Shown: positions 26,335 to 36,779 of the stretch, one piece after another | Position numbering within the stretch: position 1 is the stretch's first letter | How the letters are laid out: the number at the start of each line of letters is the position of its first letter | Origin: Roseibium aggregatum | Lineage (GTDB): Bacteria; Pseudomonadota; Alphaproteobacteria; Rhizobiales; Stappiaceae | Direction: 5' to 3' | NCBI RefSeq assembly: GCF_014692675.1 | Contig: NZ_JABFCZ010000027.1 | Location: 1-64,000 of the forward strand | Length of the DNA: 64,000 bases | The notes under the pieces: generated by a model | The model's database searches: none | What the model saw: only the letters and a program-made list of their open reading frames with translations | Told to the model about the DNA's origin: nothing | Program-made: the position numbers and the translations under genes

Positions 26335-28713
26335 TTAGAAGCGGGTCCCGCCGCTCAGGCGGAATACCTGCGTCCTGTCCACCGAGCTCTTCGCAAGCGG
26401 CCAGGCCAGATCCGCTTTCAGCGGACCGAACGGCGACCGCCATCTCAGACCGAAACCGACGGACGCCCGAAGATCGAAATCATTCGAATTCACGGACGAA
26501 CCGTTGTTGTTCACAAGGTTGACCAGTCCGGAATCTGCATCCCAAAGCGAGCCGATATCAGAGAAGACCGCGGTGCTCAGGCCGAATTCCTGGGGAACGC
26601 CCGGGAACGGGAACGATGCCTCTGCCGTGGCGGCGAAGTAAAGCTGACCGCCGATCGCGTCACCGGTCGAGGCATCGCGCGGGCCGATACCCTGGTTTTC
26701 GAAGCCGCGAATAAGGTTTCCGCCCACCATGAACTGTTCCGGAACCCGCAGGCGGTTGCTGCCAAGGGCCGTCACATGGCCACCGGTGACCTTGAGCGCG
26801 CCGACGACACCCTGATCCGGCAGGATCTCCTTGAAGTATTTCGCTTCAGCGGTGCTCTTGACGTAGAAGGAATCCCCACCGAGACCGGCGAATTCCTGTC
26901 CGGCAGCGGCATAGATACCGTCGGTCGGGTCGAGGTTGTTGTCCAGCGTGGTGTAGACGAACTGATAACCGGCGAGAGACGTCAGGTTTGTTCCAAGCGA
27001 GTCACAGATCGCGATCGACAGACCGCTGCCTGCGCAGGTGGAGATGCCTGTTGCCACGCCGCTGGGGTCTTTGAGTTCGGTCTGGTAGATCTTGTAGAAC
27101 AGGCGCAGCGTCAGCTCGTCTTCGCGAAGCGGCAAGGAGAACCCGAAACCGCCGCCCGTGGTCCGTTCGTCATAAGACCGGTAGTTGTTGTTGTCGTAGA
27201 CCCGCTTGTAGAGGTCGAGATCAAGCCCGATCCGCCGGCCGAGGAAGAACGGCTCCTTGAAGGCGAACTGGTAGGTCTGCGTATCCGCACCGACACCGGC
27301 ACCGAGCTTCACATACTGCCCGCGGCCCAGGAAGTTCTTTTCCGAAATCGAGACATCGCCAATGACACCGTCGCTTGTCGAGTAACCGATACCGAAGGAA
27401 ACTTCGCCGGTGGGTTTCTCCTGGACGTTGACATTGACCACCACACGGTCCGGCGCACTACCGGGAGACGTCGTGATCGAAACCTTCTCGAAGAACCCGA
27501 GGTTGTTCAGGCGCCGCTCTGCCTTGTCGATGAGCGCGCGGTTAAAGGCATCGCCTTCCACGATATCGAATTCCCGGCGAATGACATATTCGCGGGTACG
27601 ATCGTTGCCGATGATGTTGATCCGCTCGACGTAGGCGCGCGGCCCTTCCTCGATGTAGTAGGTGAGCGCAATGGTCTTGTTTTCGTAGTCGCGGGAGCCG
27701 CGGGGACGGACCTGGGCGAACGCATACCCGTCTTCGGAAATCTTGAGTGTCAGATCCTCGACGCTCTGCTCGACGCGAAGCGAATTATAGGTATCGCCCG
27801 AATGGGTCCGCAGCTTCGACCGCAGCGCTTCCGGATCTACCGAGGAAAGCGAGGAAACGATCTCGACATCGGAAATCTTGTATTTCTCGCCTTCATCCAC
27901 GGTGAAGGTCACGTGGAAGACGTTGTTTTCACGATCGAGGTCCGCGGTCGCAGAAACGATATAGAAATCCGCGTAGCCCTTCTTGTGATAGAACTGGCGC
28001 AGCAGTTCCTGGTCCTGCGCAAGCCGGTCCGGATCGTAGGTGTCCGTGGAACGAAGCCAGCTGAGCAGCCCGCTCTCGCGGGTACGGATCACGTCGCGCA
28101 GCTTCCCGTCGCTGAACGCATGGTTGCCGATGAAGGTAATGCGCTCGACACCGGTCTTCTTGCCTTCGTTGATTTCAAAAACAAGATCGACCCGGTTGTT
28201 GCCGCGATCGATGATTTCCGGATTGACGGAGGCGCGATAACGGCCGGAGCGACGATAGGCTTCCAGAATGTTCTGGACGTCGGCCTGGACCTTTGCCCGG
28301 GTCAGCATCGTACGCTCGGAGGAACGGACAGCCGTCTTCAGCGCATCGTCGTTGAGTTTCTTGTTCCCCTCGAAGGACACCCGGTTGATGATCGGGTTCT
28401 CCTTCACGTTGACGACAAGAGTACCGCCCTGGGGAACGATGTTCACATCTGCAAAGAGGCCGGTCGCGAACAGGGCCTTGAGTGATTCGTCGATATCCGC
28501 AGGACCATAGGATCGCCCGACGGATATGGTCATATAGCTCAGGACCGTCTCGGTCTCGATTCGCGTATTGCCACGCACCACGATATTGCGCGCAACTGCC
28601 GCTTCTGCGGCTGTGACCGAAAGCGGCCCGTATGCATTGGGAAGAACGGCGCCGGTGCAAAATACGGCTGCCGCCAGCAATACGGCGCGAGTGAATTTCT
28701 GCAATCGCTGCAT
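26335..28713 (-). CDS. bamA: Outer membrane protein assembly factor BamA
   Basis: The 792-residue protein inserts beta-barrel proteins in the outer membrane. It has a signal peptide (about 1-37, ending near AAEAA), five POTRA repeats (roughly 40-440, starting RNIVVRGNTRIE) and a C-terminal 16-strand barrel. The barrel contains NLIRGFENQGIGPRD, which includes the conserved RGF loop, and ends in phenylalanine (GGTRF), as a barrel signal should. It sits between rseP and lpxD, the usual place in Gram-negative genomes; skp/ompH is not present between them. Confidence 0.97.
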   Translation of the reverse strand: MQRLQKFTRAVLLAAAVFCTGAVLPNAYGPLSVTAAEAAVARNIVVRGNTRIETETVLSYMTISVGRSYGPADIDESLKALFATGLFADVNIVPQGGTLVVNVKENPIINRVSFEGNKKLNDDALKTAVRSSERTMLTRAKVQADVQNILEAYRRSGRYRASVNPEIIDRGNNRVDLVFEINEGKKTGVERITFIGNHAFSDGKLRDVIRTRESGLLSWLRSTDTYDPDRLAQDQELLRQFYHKKGYADFYIVSATADLDRENNVFHVTFTVDEGEKYKISDVEIVSSLSSVDPEALRSKLRTHSGDTYNSLRVEQSVEDLTLKISEDGYAFAQVRPRGSRDYENKTIALTYYIEEGPRAYVERINIIGNDRTREYVIRREFDIVEGDAFNRALIDKAERRLNNLGFFEKVSITTSPGSAPDRVVVNVNVQEKPTGEVSFGIGYSTSDGVIGDVSISEKNFLGRGQYVKLGAGVGADTQTYQFAFKEPFFLGRRIGLDLDLYKRVYDNNNYRSYDERTTGGGFGFSLPLREDELTLRLFYKIYQTELKDPSGVATGISTCAGSGLSIAICDSLGTNLTSLAGYQFVYTTLDNNLDPTDGIYAAAGQEFAGLGGDSFYVKSTAEAKYFKEILPDQGVVGALKVTGGHVTALGSNRLRVPEQFMVGGNLIRGFENQGIGPRDASTGDAIGGQLYFAATAEASFPFPGVPQEFGLSTAVFSDIGSLWDADSGLVNLVNNNGSSVNSNDFDLRASVGFGLRWRSPFGPLKADLAWPLAKSSVDRTQVFRLSGGTRF

Positions 28714-28883
28714 AAGTGCGCTATGCCTTTATCGTTTTTGCCCTGTGCGAAAAGCCACAGGTCACCCCAGAATCTCTAGAACCGAAATCGTTTTACAGTC
28801 TTTTGCCAATTACGCAACAGGCGCTGACAGGCAAAACAGATTTCAATTGAATGCGTTGCGTGGATGCCACGGACAGCCCGCCG

Positions 28884-30020
28884 CTACAGACGGGTAAGAT
28901 GAAGCACGTCGTTCCAGGTGGCGAAAACCATCAGAAGCAGAACGATGGCGATCCCGATCCGGAACCCGATATCCTGAACGCGCTCACTGAGCGGCTTCCC
29001 CCGTACAGCTTCGACGGCATAATAAACCAGATGACCGCCATCCAGCATCGGCACCGGCATGAGGTTCAGGAGGCCGATACTGACCGACAGCACCGCAGCC
29101 AGGGAAAACAGGGGAACGATCCCCTGGGTGGCAACCTGGCCGGACACCTGGGCCACACGGATCGGTCCGCCGAGCTGATCCGCCGCCTCCCGTCCCGAAA
29201 TGACGCCCCAGATATAATCGAGCGTCCGGGACGCGATGTAATAGGTTTCCTTGGACCCTTCGACGACGGCCGAAACCGGTCCGAATTTTTCGTGAATCAG
29301 ATCGTCTTCCTGCAGACTGCGCGACACACCCAATAGCCCGATCCGCTGTACGTTGCCGAAACGGTCCTTCAATTCACGGTACTGCGGCGTCACGGTCAGG
29401 GTCACGTCCTCGTCCCCCCGCTTGACTTCCAGTACCAGAGGCACATTCGCGCTCGCGGACACGATCCGCTGAAGGTCCGAGAACGTCGAGATCTTGTCGC
29501 CATCTACGGAAACGATCAGATCGCCCGGCTTCAGGCCGCCGGCAGCGGCAGCACTGTCGGGCTGAACCGTATCCACAACAGGTGATGCAACAATTCGTCC
29601 GAAGAGCATGAAAATTATAGCGAAAATCGCGATGGACAGGATGAAGTTCGCAATCGGCCCGGCCGCCACGACAGCAGCCCGCTGCCAGACCGGTTTGGCG
29701 ATAAAGGCTCCGGCGCGTTCTTCCGGCGGCATGGCGGCGATCCATTCGCGGTCCGGAACGCTGGCCGCATTTTCGTCGCCTGCGAATTTCACATAGCCGC
29801 CGAGGGGGATCAGCGACAAACGCCACCTGGTTCCCTTCTTGTCGGTTCTTCCGAAAAGTTCCCGACCGAATCCGACGGAAAAGGCGTCCACCTTCACCCC
29901 GCACCAGCGGGCGACCAGGAAATGACCGAGTTCATGAAAGAAGACGACGATGGTCAGAACAAACAGAAACGGCACGATATAGCCAGCCACGAGTCCATAG
30001 GCCGAGGAAAGAAGTTCCAT
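28884..30020 (-). CDS. rseP: Site-2 zinc metalloprotease RseP/MmpA
   Basis: The 378-residue intramembrane protease has HELGH in the first span (FFHELGHFLVARWCGV) and the third zinc ligand Asp in MPVPMLDGGHL. One PDZ domain (about residues 125-205, GGLKPGDLIVSVDGDKI) lies in the periplasm, rather than the two of E. coli RseP. It cleaves membrane-bound anti-sigma factors or remnant signal peptides. It lies between dxr and bamA. Confidence 0.94.
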   Translation of the reverse strand: MELLSSAYGLVAGYIVPFLFVLTIVVFFHELGHFLVARWCGVKVDAFSVGFGRELFGRTDKKGTRWRLSLIPLGGYVKFAGDENAASVPDREWIAAMPPEERAGAFIAKPVWQRAAVVAAGPIANFILSIAIFAIIFMLFGRIVASPVVDTVQPDSAAAAGGLKPGDLIVSVDGDKISTFSDLQRIVSASANVPLVLEVKRGDEDVTLTVTPQYRELKDRFGNVQRIGLLGVSRSLQEDDLIHEKFGPVSAVVEGSKETYYIASRTLDYIWGVISGREAADQLGGPIRVAQVSGQVATQGIVPLFSLAAVLSVSIGLLNLMPVPMLDGGHLVYYAVEAVRGKPLSERVQDIGFRIGIAIVLLLMVFATWNDVLHLTRL

Positions 30021-30148
30021 TGAGTGTTCCTGTTTTGATGCGCGTTCGCTCGGTACGTTTATTTACAGACTAGCAGATTACGAGAATACGGCACGTTAAT
30101 GGTCGGAAGTTGATTTTTCCCAAAATCATTTCCTTGCGGAGAACGGCT

Positions 30149-31375
30149 TTATTGTCCGCCGCGTTCTCCAATCCAATTGGCACAAATGACACGTGCTTCC
30201 GCATCCAATGCCATGACCGCGTCCGCGCTGTCGGGCTGAGCGAGCCGGCCGGCAGCTTCCAGCCGGTCGATCGTCGCCTCCACCGCCGCCGAAATATCGG
30301 GAAAGCGCAGCCGTCTTTCCAGAAACGCGCTGACGGCGATTTCATCCGCGGCATTCAAGACGCAGGTCGCCCCGCCGCCGCGCTTGAGCGATGAAAGAGC
30401 AAGTCCGAGTGCCGGAAACCGCACCGGATCCGGTTTCTCGAAGGTGAGCGAGCCGATTTCCGCCAGATCAAGCCGCTTGAGCGGCACGGCCATCCGCCCG
30501 GGCCAGGCAAGGCAATGGGCGATCGGCGTGCGCATATCCGGCGACCCCATCTGCGCCAGAAGAGAACCGTCGGCATATTGCACCAGCCCGTGAACGACGG
30601 ACTGGGGGTGAACGAGAACCCCCAGCTGATCATGACCGACGGGGAAGAGATGGAATGCCTCGATCACTTCGAAGCCCTTGTTCATCAAGGTGGCGCTGTC
30701 GATGGTTATCCTTTGACCCATGTCCCAGTTGGGATGCTTGAGCGCCTGTTCCGGCGTGATCGCCGTCATGTCCTCCAGACGCGTCGTCCGGAACGGCCCG
30801 CCGGACGCCGTCAGGATGATCTTTTCCACTTCGCTCCGGTTTTCCGGTTCGAACACCTGGAAAATGGCATTGTGTTCGCTGTCGACCGGAAGAAGGGTCG
30901 CCCCCGACTGACGCACCTTTTTCATGAAAAGGTCGCCGGCGGAAACCAGGCACTCCTTGTTGGCAAGTGCGATCGCCCGACCCGGCTTGATGGCGGCAAG
31001 GGTCGGAACCAGCCCGGCCGCCCCGACGATGCCGGCAACGACCATATCGGCCGGCCGGTCGACCGCTTCCAGAACGGCCTCGCTTCCGGCCGAAACGGCA
31101 ACGCCGCTTCCCGACAGGGCGTCCGCCAAAGCCGCCCCATGGGCTTCGTTGGCCAGAACGGCGGATTCGGCATTCACCAGTCGTGCCAGGCGGGCCAGTT
31201 CATCCACGTTGTTGTTGGCAACGAGCGCCGTCACCTTGAACCGCTCGGGATTGCGCGCGACGAGATCAAGCGTGCTTTTCCCGATCGATCCGGTCGCGCC
31301 AAGCACGATCAGGCGCATCGGGTCCGTTGTGCCTTGCATTCCCATATCCGCCGGTGAAGACGACGACGCGTCCAT
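30149..31375 (-). CDS. dxr: 1-deoxy-D-xylulose 5-phosphate reductoisomerase
   Basis: The 408-residue NADPH enzyme makes MEP in isoprenoid synthesis. The nucleotide site is VLGATGSIGKSTLDL (about 24-38). The metal and substrate region contains LPVDSEHNAIFQ, and TASGGPFR follows. AAGGA lies seven bases before the ATG at 31375, supporting a short N-terminal extension of about 19 residues relative to E. coli Dxr. It is followed by rseP after 128 bases. Confidence 0.96.
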   Translation of the reverse strand: MDASSSSPADMGMQGTTDPMRLIVLGATGSIGKSTLDLVARNPERFKVTALVANNNVDELARLARLVNAESAVLANEAHGAALADALSGSGVAVSAGSEAVLEAVDRPADMVVAGIVGAAGLVPTLAAIKPGRAIALANKECLVSAGDLFMKKVRQSGATLLPVDSEHNAIFQVFEPENRSEVEKIILTASGGPFRTTRLEDMTAITPEQALKHPNWDMGQRITIDSATLMNKGFEVIEAFHLFPVGHDQLGVLVHPQSVVHGLVQYADGSLLAQMGSPDMRTPIAHCLAWPGRMAVPLKRLDLAEIGSLTFEKPDPVRFPALGLALSSLKRGGGATCVLNAADEIAVSAFLERRLRFPDISAAVEATIDRLEAAGRLAQPDSADAVMALDAEARVICANWIGERGGQ

Positions 31376-31387
31376 GAAACTGTCCTT

Positions 31388-32245
31388 TTAGCCGAGCGCA
31401 AGGCCCGAAATCGGATCCGCAACGCTTCCGCCGAACAAAAATCCGAGTGCGACCGCTGCAATTGCCGCAGCAACCAGCCCGTCGACGCGATCCATGATTC
31501 CGCCATGCCCGGGAATGAGATGGCTGGAATCCTTGACGTTGAAACGCCGTTTGACGCCCGATTCCAGGAGATCTCCCAATTGCGAGACGACCGACAAGAC
31601 GGCGGCGAGCAGCGCCCAGTTGAAAAGATCGTCCTTTCCGGCAATCGCTGCCGTGCCCAATCCGAGCAAAACCGCGCACACCAATCCGCCGATGGCGCCC
31701 GACCAGGTCTTGTTCGGCGAAATCTTTCTCCAGAGTTTCGGTCCCCCGAGGCTCCTGCCGGTGAAATAGGCCGCAATATCTGTCGTCCAGACCAGAACAA
31801 GCAGGAAAAACAGGAAGACCAGGCCCTGCTCCCCGCCCCGGATGACGAGCAGCGCATAAAGGGCCAGACCACCGTAAATGAGGCCTTCCGCAGCCCATCG
31901 CCCTGCCCGGTTAAATCCGCTCAGACCGTAAACGGCCAGGGCGCCAATGATCGGACACGCCAGGGAAACTCCGGGATAACCAAAGTGATAGGCAATCGCG
32001 AGCCCGACGAGCACCAGATATCCGGCAACCCCGTGAGGCGTAGAAAGACCGGTGCCGGTCATCGCGAACCATTCGTGCAGAAAAAGGAGGGCAGCCACGA
32101 GCGCCAGTATGCCGAAAGCGGGACCGCCCAACCAGGCAAGGCCAAGAACAATAGGCCCCATCACGGCCGCTGATAGGACCCGCAATCTCAGATCGGACAT
32201 GTTTTTCGGGCCCTTGTCCGCCGTTCCCCCCTCAAGGCCGGACAT
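31388..32245 (-). CDS. cdsA: Phosphatidate cytidylyltransferase
   Basis: The 285-residue integral membrane enzyme makes CDP-diacylglycerol. The CdsA signature near the C terminus is present as SSHLIPGHGGIMDRVDGL, with the preceding KLWRKISPNKTWSGAIGG segment. About eight hydrophobic spans are visible. The start at 32245 is one base after the uppS stop; ATG at 32200 is an alternative that removes a 15-residue polar leader. Confidence 0.95.
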   Translation of the reverse strand: MSGLEGGTADKGPKNMSDLRLRVLSAAVMGPIVLGLAWLGGPAFGILALVAALLFLHEWFAMTGTGLSTPHGVAGYLVLVGLAIAYHFGYPGVSLACPIIGALAVYGLSGFNRAGRWAAEGLIYGGLALYALLVIRGGEQGLVFLFFLLVLVWTTDIAAYFTGRSLGGPKLWRKISPNKTWSGAIGGLVCAVLLGLGTAAIAGKDDLFNWALLAAVLSVVSQLGDLLESGVKRRFNVKDSSHLIPGHGGIMDRVDGLVAAAIAAVALGFLFGGSVADPISGLALG

Positions 32246-32246
32246 C

Positions 32247-33014
32247 CTAAAGCGCTTTTGCGGTCAGGCCGCCGAACCGGCGTTCGCGGCCCATGAAATC
32301 GGACAGGGCCAGATCGAAGGCCGCCTCGTCGAAATCGGGCCAATGGACAGGCGAAAAATGGAACTCCGAATAGGCGGCCTGCCACATCAGGAAATTCGAC
32401 AGCCGGAGTTCGCCGCTGGTCCGGATGATGAGATCCGGGTCGGGAATACCCGCTGTATCGAGCCGGCTCGCGATCGCATCCTCGTCGATGTCTTCAGGAG
32501 CAAGGCGGCCTGCGGCGACCTCTTCTGCGAGTTGGCGGACCGAACGGGCGATTTCGTCACGGGAGCCGTAATTGAAGGCTACGACAAGGGTCATGCCCGT
32601 GTTGTTCCTGGTCAGCTCTTCCGCCTCGACCAGCAGCGCGCGGATACCCGGTTCCAGGGTCAGCCGGTCGCCGATTACCTTGATCCGGACATTCGCATTG
32701 TGAATCTCCGTCAGGTCACGCTGAACGAAACGGCGCAGAAGTCCCATCAGGAAACTGACTTCCGGCTGCGGACGGCTCCAGTTTTCAGAAGAGAAGCTAT
32801 AGATCGTCAAATAACGGATACCGGTCTTGACCGCGTGCCGGATCGTCCGGCGCAACGCTTCCAGTCCGTGACGGTGTCCCTCGGTACGCGGCAGCCCCCT
32901 GGCCGTCGCCCAACGGCCGTTCCCGTCCATGATCAGGGCGACATGCCGAGGCAATGCACCGGCTGCCGGATCGGGCGCCGTATCCTCGGATTTTCGATCG
33001 GGACTGACCGTCAT
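32247..33014 (-). CDS. uppS: Undecaprenyl diphosphate synthase (isoprenyl transferase)
   Basis: The 255-residue cis-prenyltransferase makes the C55 lipid carrier for cell wall synthesis. The catalytic Asp is in IMDGNGRWA, with GHRHG nearby, [12 protein letters not shown] in the middle and [15 protein letters not shown] toward the C terminus. ATG at 33014 starts MTVSPDRK; the longer frame lacks family similarity. It lies between frr and cdsA. Confidence 0.95.
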   Translation of the reverse strand: MTVSPDRKSEDTAPDPAAGALPRHVALIMDGNGRWATARGLPRTEGHRHGLEALRRTIRHAVKTGIRYLTIYSFSSENWSRPQPEVSFLMGLLRRFVQRDLTEIHNANVRIKVIGDRLTLEPGIRALLVEAEELTRNNTGMTLVVAFNYGSRDEIARSVRQLAEEVAAGRLAPEDIDEDAIASRLDTAGIPDPDLIIRTSGELRLSNFLMWQAAYSEFHFSPVHWPDFDEAAFDLALSDFMGRERRFGGLTAKAL

Positions 33015-33057
33015 GAGGGACCCTGCTTTCAGCCGAAGCTCATCAGACCTTGGAGAT

Positions 33058-33621
33058 TCAGACCTGGGAGATTTCCTGCTCTTTTTTCTCCAGCATGGCA
33101 TCGACTTCGCCGATCATGCTGTCGGTCAGCTTCTGGACCTCGTCAGACGCGACCCGGCTATCGTCCTGGCTGATATCGCCGTCCTTTTCCAGCTTCTTGG
33201 CCGTATCCATGCCGTCGCGGCGCACGTGCCTGATGGCGACCTTGGCCTGTTCCGCATATTTGTGGGCGACCTTGATCAGTTCCTGGCGCCGTTCCTGGTT
33301 GAGTTCCGGAATCGGCAGGCGCAGCAACTGGCCGTCGACGACAGGATTGAGACCGAGGTTCGATTCGCGGATCGCCTTCTCGACCGCAGCAACCATCCCC
33401 TTGTCCCAGACCTGAACCGCAACCATGCGCGGTTCGGGCACGCTGACCGTGGCAACCTGGTTGATCGGCATGGACTGCCCATAGGCCTCAACGGTGATCG
33501 GTTCCAGCATGCTTGAGGAGGCGCGGCCCGTGCGCAGCCCTGCAAATTCGGTTTTCAGGACCGACAAAGCGCCTTGCATGCGGCGCTTCAGGTCGTCCAG
33601 ATCAATACCTTCTACGGGCAT
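33058..33621 (-). CDS. frr: Ribosome recycling factor
   Basis: The 187-residue factor splits post-termination ribosomes with EF-G. The three-helix bundle regions are clear, including [40 protein letters not shown] and the C-terminal [17 protein letters not shown]. Length matches the usual 185. It follows pyrH after 112 bases and precedes uppS. Confidence 0.97.
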   Translation of the reverse strand: MPVEGIDLDDLKRRMQGALSVLKTEFAGLRTGRASSSMLEPITVEAYGQSMPINQVATVSVPEPRMVAVQVWDKGMVAAVEKAIRESNLGLNPVVDGQLLRLPIPELNQERRQELIKVAHKYAEQAKVAIRHVRRDGMDTAKKLEKDGDISQDDSRVASDEVQKLTDSMIGEVDAMLEKKEQEISQV

Positions 33622-33733
33622 ATTGTCCTCACTTCATTCTAATTTGTTCGTTTTAATAGACTCTCAGCCGGCGCCAAGATGGCACACTCGCGACGAAACA
33701 CAAGGGGCAGGCCCCGGCTAAAACGGAAAACTC

Positions 33734-34453
33734 TCAGCCGCCGACGACCGTGTAAGTGCCGGTTTCCTGCAAAACGCTGACCAGGGCACCCGGTGTGTGA
33801 ATGGAAAAGACGATAACAGGAATGGAATTGTCACGTGCCAGGGCAATCGCCGTGGTGTCCATGACCTTCAGATCGCGCTGGATGACTTCCTCGTAGCCGA
33901 GGGTGTCGTAACGCACAGCATCCGGATTGACCTTTGGATCTTCGGAATAGACGCCATCGACCTGCGTGCCTTTCAGAAAAGCATCGCATTTCATCTCGGC
34001 GGCCCGCAGGGCCGCGCCGGAATCGGTGGTGAAGAACGGGTTGCCGGTACCGCCGGCGAAGACGATCACGTCACCGTCTTCCATGTAGCGTTCGGCGACA
34101 CGCTGGGTAAACGTCTCGCAGATGGAGGGAACCGGCACGGCGGAAAGGACGCGGGCCTGAACCTTCAGCCGGCGCAGGGCGTCGGCGAGCGTCAGGCTGT
34201 TCATGATGGTCGCCAGCATGCCCATGTGGTCGCCGGTGACCCGGTTGCCGCCCTTTGCGGCCACGGCCACGCCGCGAAAGATGTTGCCCCCGCCGACGAC
34301 GACCCCTACCTGCGCACCGAGTTCCACGGCATCGGCGATTTCCTTCGCAATCCGCTGCACGATGGCAGGATCGATACCGAAGGACTGGTTCCCCATTAGC
34401 GCCTCCCCTGACAGCTTCAGAAGCACGCGTTTCCAGCGGAGCGGATTGGTCAT
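33734..34453 (-). CDS. pyrH: Uridylate kinase
   Basis: The 239-residue amino-acid-kinase-fold enzyme phosphorylates UMP. Motifs are LKLSGEALMG at the N terminus, VVVGGGNIFRG and GGTGNPFFTTDSGAALRA. Length is standard. It begins 31 bases after the tsf terminator hairpin, so it is likely to have its own promoter or depend on read-through. Confidence 0.97.
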   Translation of the reverse strand: MTNPLRWKRVLLKLSGEALMGNQSFGIDPAIVQRIAKEIADAVELGAQVGVVVGGGNIFRGVAVAAKGGNRVTGDHMGMLATIMNSLTLADALRRLKVQARVLSAVPVPSICETFTQRVAERYMEDGDVIVFAGGTGNPFFTTDSGAALRAAEMKCDAFLKGTQVDGVYSEDPKVNPDAVRYDTLGYEEVIQRDLKVMDTTAIALARDNSIPVIVFSIHTPGALVSVLQETGTYTVVGG

Positions 34454-34484
34454 GGTGGAACCCTATTTCTTGTTGTGGCCTCTC

Positions 34485-34512
34485 AAAAAAAAGCGCCGGT
34501 CAATGCCGGCGC
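34485..34512 (-). terminator. Factor-independent terminator after tsf
   Basis: On the - strand, GCGCCGG (34512-34506), a six-base loop and CCGGCGC (34499-34493) are followed by eight T. It lies 9 bases after the tsf stop and ends the rpsB-tsf transcript. Confidence 0.9.
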
Positions 34513-34521
34513 CTTTCGAAC

Positions 34522-35439
34522 TTACTGCCCGGTGGCTGCTGCCACCTCTGCGGCGAAGTCTTGCTCTTCCTTCTCGATCCCCTCGCCGATGGCGAAGCGG
34601 ACGAAACCGGTGAGCTTGACCGGCGTTCCAAGATCCTTGGCCAGCGCCTCGACAGCCTGCTCGACCGTCTTGTCCGGATCGATCACGAAGGCCTGTTTAA
34701 CCAGCGTGACTTCTTCATAGAACTTGCGCAGGCGGCCTTCCACCATCTTTTCGATGATGTTTTCCGGCTTGCCGGATTCGCGGGCCTGCTCGGAGAACAC
34801 GCTACGCTCGCGCTCGACGACTGCCGGGTCGAGTTCGTCCGTGTTCAGGGCCAGCGGGCTGGTTGCGGCAATGTGCATCGCGATCTGACGGCCGAGACCG
34901 TTCAGCTTGTCCTTATCGCCGGAGGATTCCAGGGCGACTAGAACACCGATCTTGCCGAGACCGTCGGAAACGGCACCGTGAACGTAGGTGGAGACGACAC
35001 CTTCGGAAACGGACAGCATGGCGGTCCGACGAAGGGTCATGTTCTCGCCGATGGTCGCAATCGCATCGGTGATCGCATCGGCGACAGACTTGCCGCCGAC
35101 CGTAGCGGAATTGACAGCGTCCAACGAGCCGTCGGTATTCACGGCGACACCGGCCACGTTCTTGACCAGGTCCTGGAACCCTTCGTTACGGGCAACAAAG
35201 TCCGTTTCGGAGTTCAGTTCGATGACGGCAGCCTTGGTGCCTTCAGCAGCAACGCCGACCAGACCTTCAGCGGCAACACGGCCTGCCTTCTTGGCAGCCT
35301 TTGCCAGGCCCTTGGTGCGCAGCCAGTCAACGGCAGCTTCCATATCGCCACCCGACTCGGTCAGGGCGGTCTTGCAGTCCATCATGCCAGCGCCGGATTT
35401 CTCGCGGAGCTCTTTTACCATCGCAGCGGTAATGCTCAT
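34522..35439 (-). CDS. tsf: Elongation factor Ts
   Basis: The 305-residue guanine nucleotide exchange factor for EF-Tu has the conserved N-terminal [13 protein letters not shown] and the [11 protein letters not shown] core motif. Length is close to other alphaproteobacterial EF-Ts (about 305). It is downstream of rpsB with a 148-base gap containing a stable hairpin, and is followed by a strong terminator. Confidence 0.97.
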   Translation of the reverse strand: MSITAAMVKELREKSGAGMMDCKTALTESGGDMEAAVDWLRTKGLAKAAKKAGRVAAEGLVGVAAEGTKAAVIELNSETDFVARNEGFQDLVKNVAGVAVNTDGSLDAVNSATVGGKSVADAITDAIATIGENMTLRRTAMLSVSEGVVSTYVHGAVSDGLGKIGVLVALESSGDKDKLNGLGRQIAMHIAATSPLALNTDELDPAVVERERSVFSEQARESGKPENIIEKMVEGRLRKFYEEVTLVKQAFVIDPDKTVEQAVEALAKDLGTPVKLTGFVRFAIGEGIEKEEQDFAAEVAAATGQ

Positions 35440-35553
35440 CGATTGCCTCGGGGATGGGGGTTATTGATACGGCACGGTGTAACGGTAGATCACCCGCGCC
35501 TTTATGACGGGACTGCAACGAATTGCAGCCCCCTCTGCGAATTCAACAGATTT

Positions 35554-35577
35554 CTGCCACCCTTTGAGGGGCGGCAG
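35554..35577 (-). other. Stable hairpin in the rpsB-tsf intercistronic region
   Basis: CTGCCACCC (35554-35562) and GGGCGGCAG (35569-35577) make a 9-bp stem (one G-U on the - strand transcript) with a 6-base loop. No T run follows on the - strand, so it is not an ordinary terminator. It could be an RNA-processing or attenuation element between rpsB and tsf. Confidence 0.5.
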
Positions 35578-35587
35578 AAAAACTGAC

Positions 35588-36427
35588 TTAAGCCTGAGCG
35601 GCTGCTTCTTCGGCCGGCGCCTCTTCGGCAGCGGCGGGTTCTTCAGCGGCAGCAGTTTCTTCGGCCTCGGTTTCGGCCAGAGCTTCTTCGACCGGAGCTT
35701 CTTCCGCAGCACCGACATCCATGCCGGAAGCGCCCTGGGCGCGGGAAATGCCGTCGATGGCGGAGCGTGCAATCAGATCGCAGTAAAGCGTGATGGCGCG
35801 GCCGGCGTCGTCGTTGCCCGGCACCGGATAGGTGATGCCTTCCGGATTGGAATTCGAATCGAGGATAGCAGCAACCGGAATGCCCAGACGGCGGGCTTCC
35901 TGGATGGCGATCGCTTCACGGTTCGTATCGATCACGAAGATCAGGTCCGGAATACCGCCCATGTCCTTGATACCGCCGAGGTTGCGCTCGAGCTTCTCGC
36001 GCTCGCGGTCCATGAACAGGCGCTCTTTCTTCGTCAGCGCGTTGGCGGCGTCGGAATTGAGCGTTTCTTCCAGCTTGCGCAGGCGCTGGATCGACTGGGA
36101 GATGGTCTTCCAGTTGGTCAGCATGCCGCCGAGCCAGCGGGCGTTGACGAAGTACTGCGCGGAGTTGCGCGCAGCGGTCGCAACGGCGTCCTGTGCCTGG
36201 CGCTTGGTGCCGACGATCAGAACGCGGCCACCACCGGCAACCGTATCGCTGACGGCCTTCAGGGCCTGATGCAGAAGCGGAACGGTCTGAGCCAGATCGA
36301 TGATGTGAACGTCATTACGGACACCGAAGATGTACTGGCCCATGCGCGGGTTCCAGCGGTGCTTCTGGTGGCCGAAGTGAACGCCAGCTTCCAAGAGCTG
36401 ACGCATATTGATATCGGGCAATGCCAT
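35588..36427 (-). CDS. rpsB: Small ribosomal subunit protein S2, with acidic Ala/Glu-rich tail
   Basis: The 279-residue S2 starts [20 protein letters not shown], with AGGAG ten bases before the ATG. The body to about residue 235 is typical ([31 protein letters not shown]). The last 45 residues are a low-complexity Ala/Glu tail absent from E. coli S2 (241 residues); such tails occur in other alphaproteobacteria. The frame upstream to 36514 is not coding because the promoter and leader lie there. Confidence 0.97.
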   Translation of the reverse strand: MALPDINMRQLLEAGVHFGHQKHRWNPRMGQYIFGVRNDVHIIDLAQTVPLLHQALKAVSDTVAGGGRVLIVGTKRQAQDAVATAARNSAQYFVNARWLGGMLTNWKTISQSIQRLRKLEETLNSDAANALTKKERLFMDREREKLERNLGGIKDMGGIPDLIFVIDTNREAIAIQEARRLGIPVAAILDSNSNPEGITYPVPGNDDAGRAITLYCDLIARSAIDGISRAQGASGMDVGAAEEAPVEEALAETEAEETAAAEEPAAAEEAPAEEAAAQA

Positions 36428-36567
36428 GGCCCTTAAACTCCTGATTTTCCGGTTTAACCTCCGCAAGAGGATTTGGACCGAAGGTGCTTCCAAAGAGAAG
36501 CTCCAGACGATCACCGGATGGAAGGCCGATAAGCTCGGTTTCCGCCCCTTGCGTGTGGAATGGGCGC

Positions 36568-36596
36568 CTTATAGTTGGACCGCTTCGTGAATTCAA
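36568..36596 (-). promoter_or_regulatory. rpsB-tsf promoter
   Basis: On the - strand TTGAAT (36596-36591) and TATAAG (36573-36568) are separated by exactly 17 bases. Transcription would start near 36561, leaving a leader of about 134 bases before rpsB that could hold S2 autoregulation. Confidence 0.7.
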
Positions 36597-36779
36597 GGCC
36601 TAGGGAGCAGTTTTTCGCGCTTCGTTCGCTGTCAAGAAGCGCCCCCAGCTGCCGCAGATGGACAGCCCGTGCCGATATTCCATTCCCGCACGATCCGGTC
36701 GGACATCATTGCCCCCGCCTGACCGCTGGTCTACCACAGCAGCCGAACCTCGCCACCTCGTCCTGCAAGGGAGCTGCAC

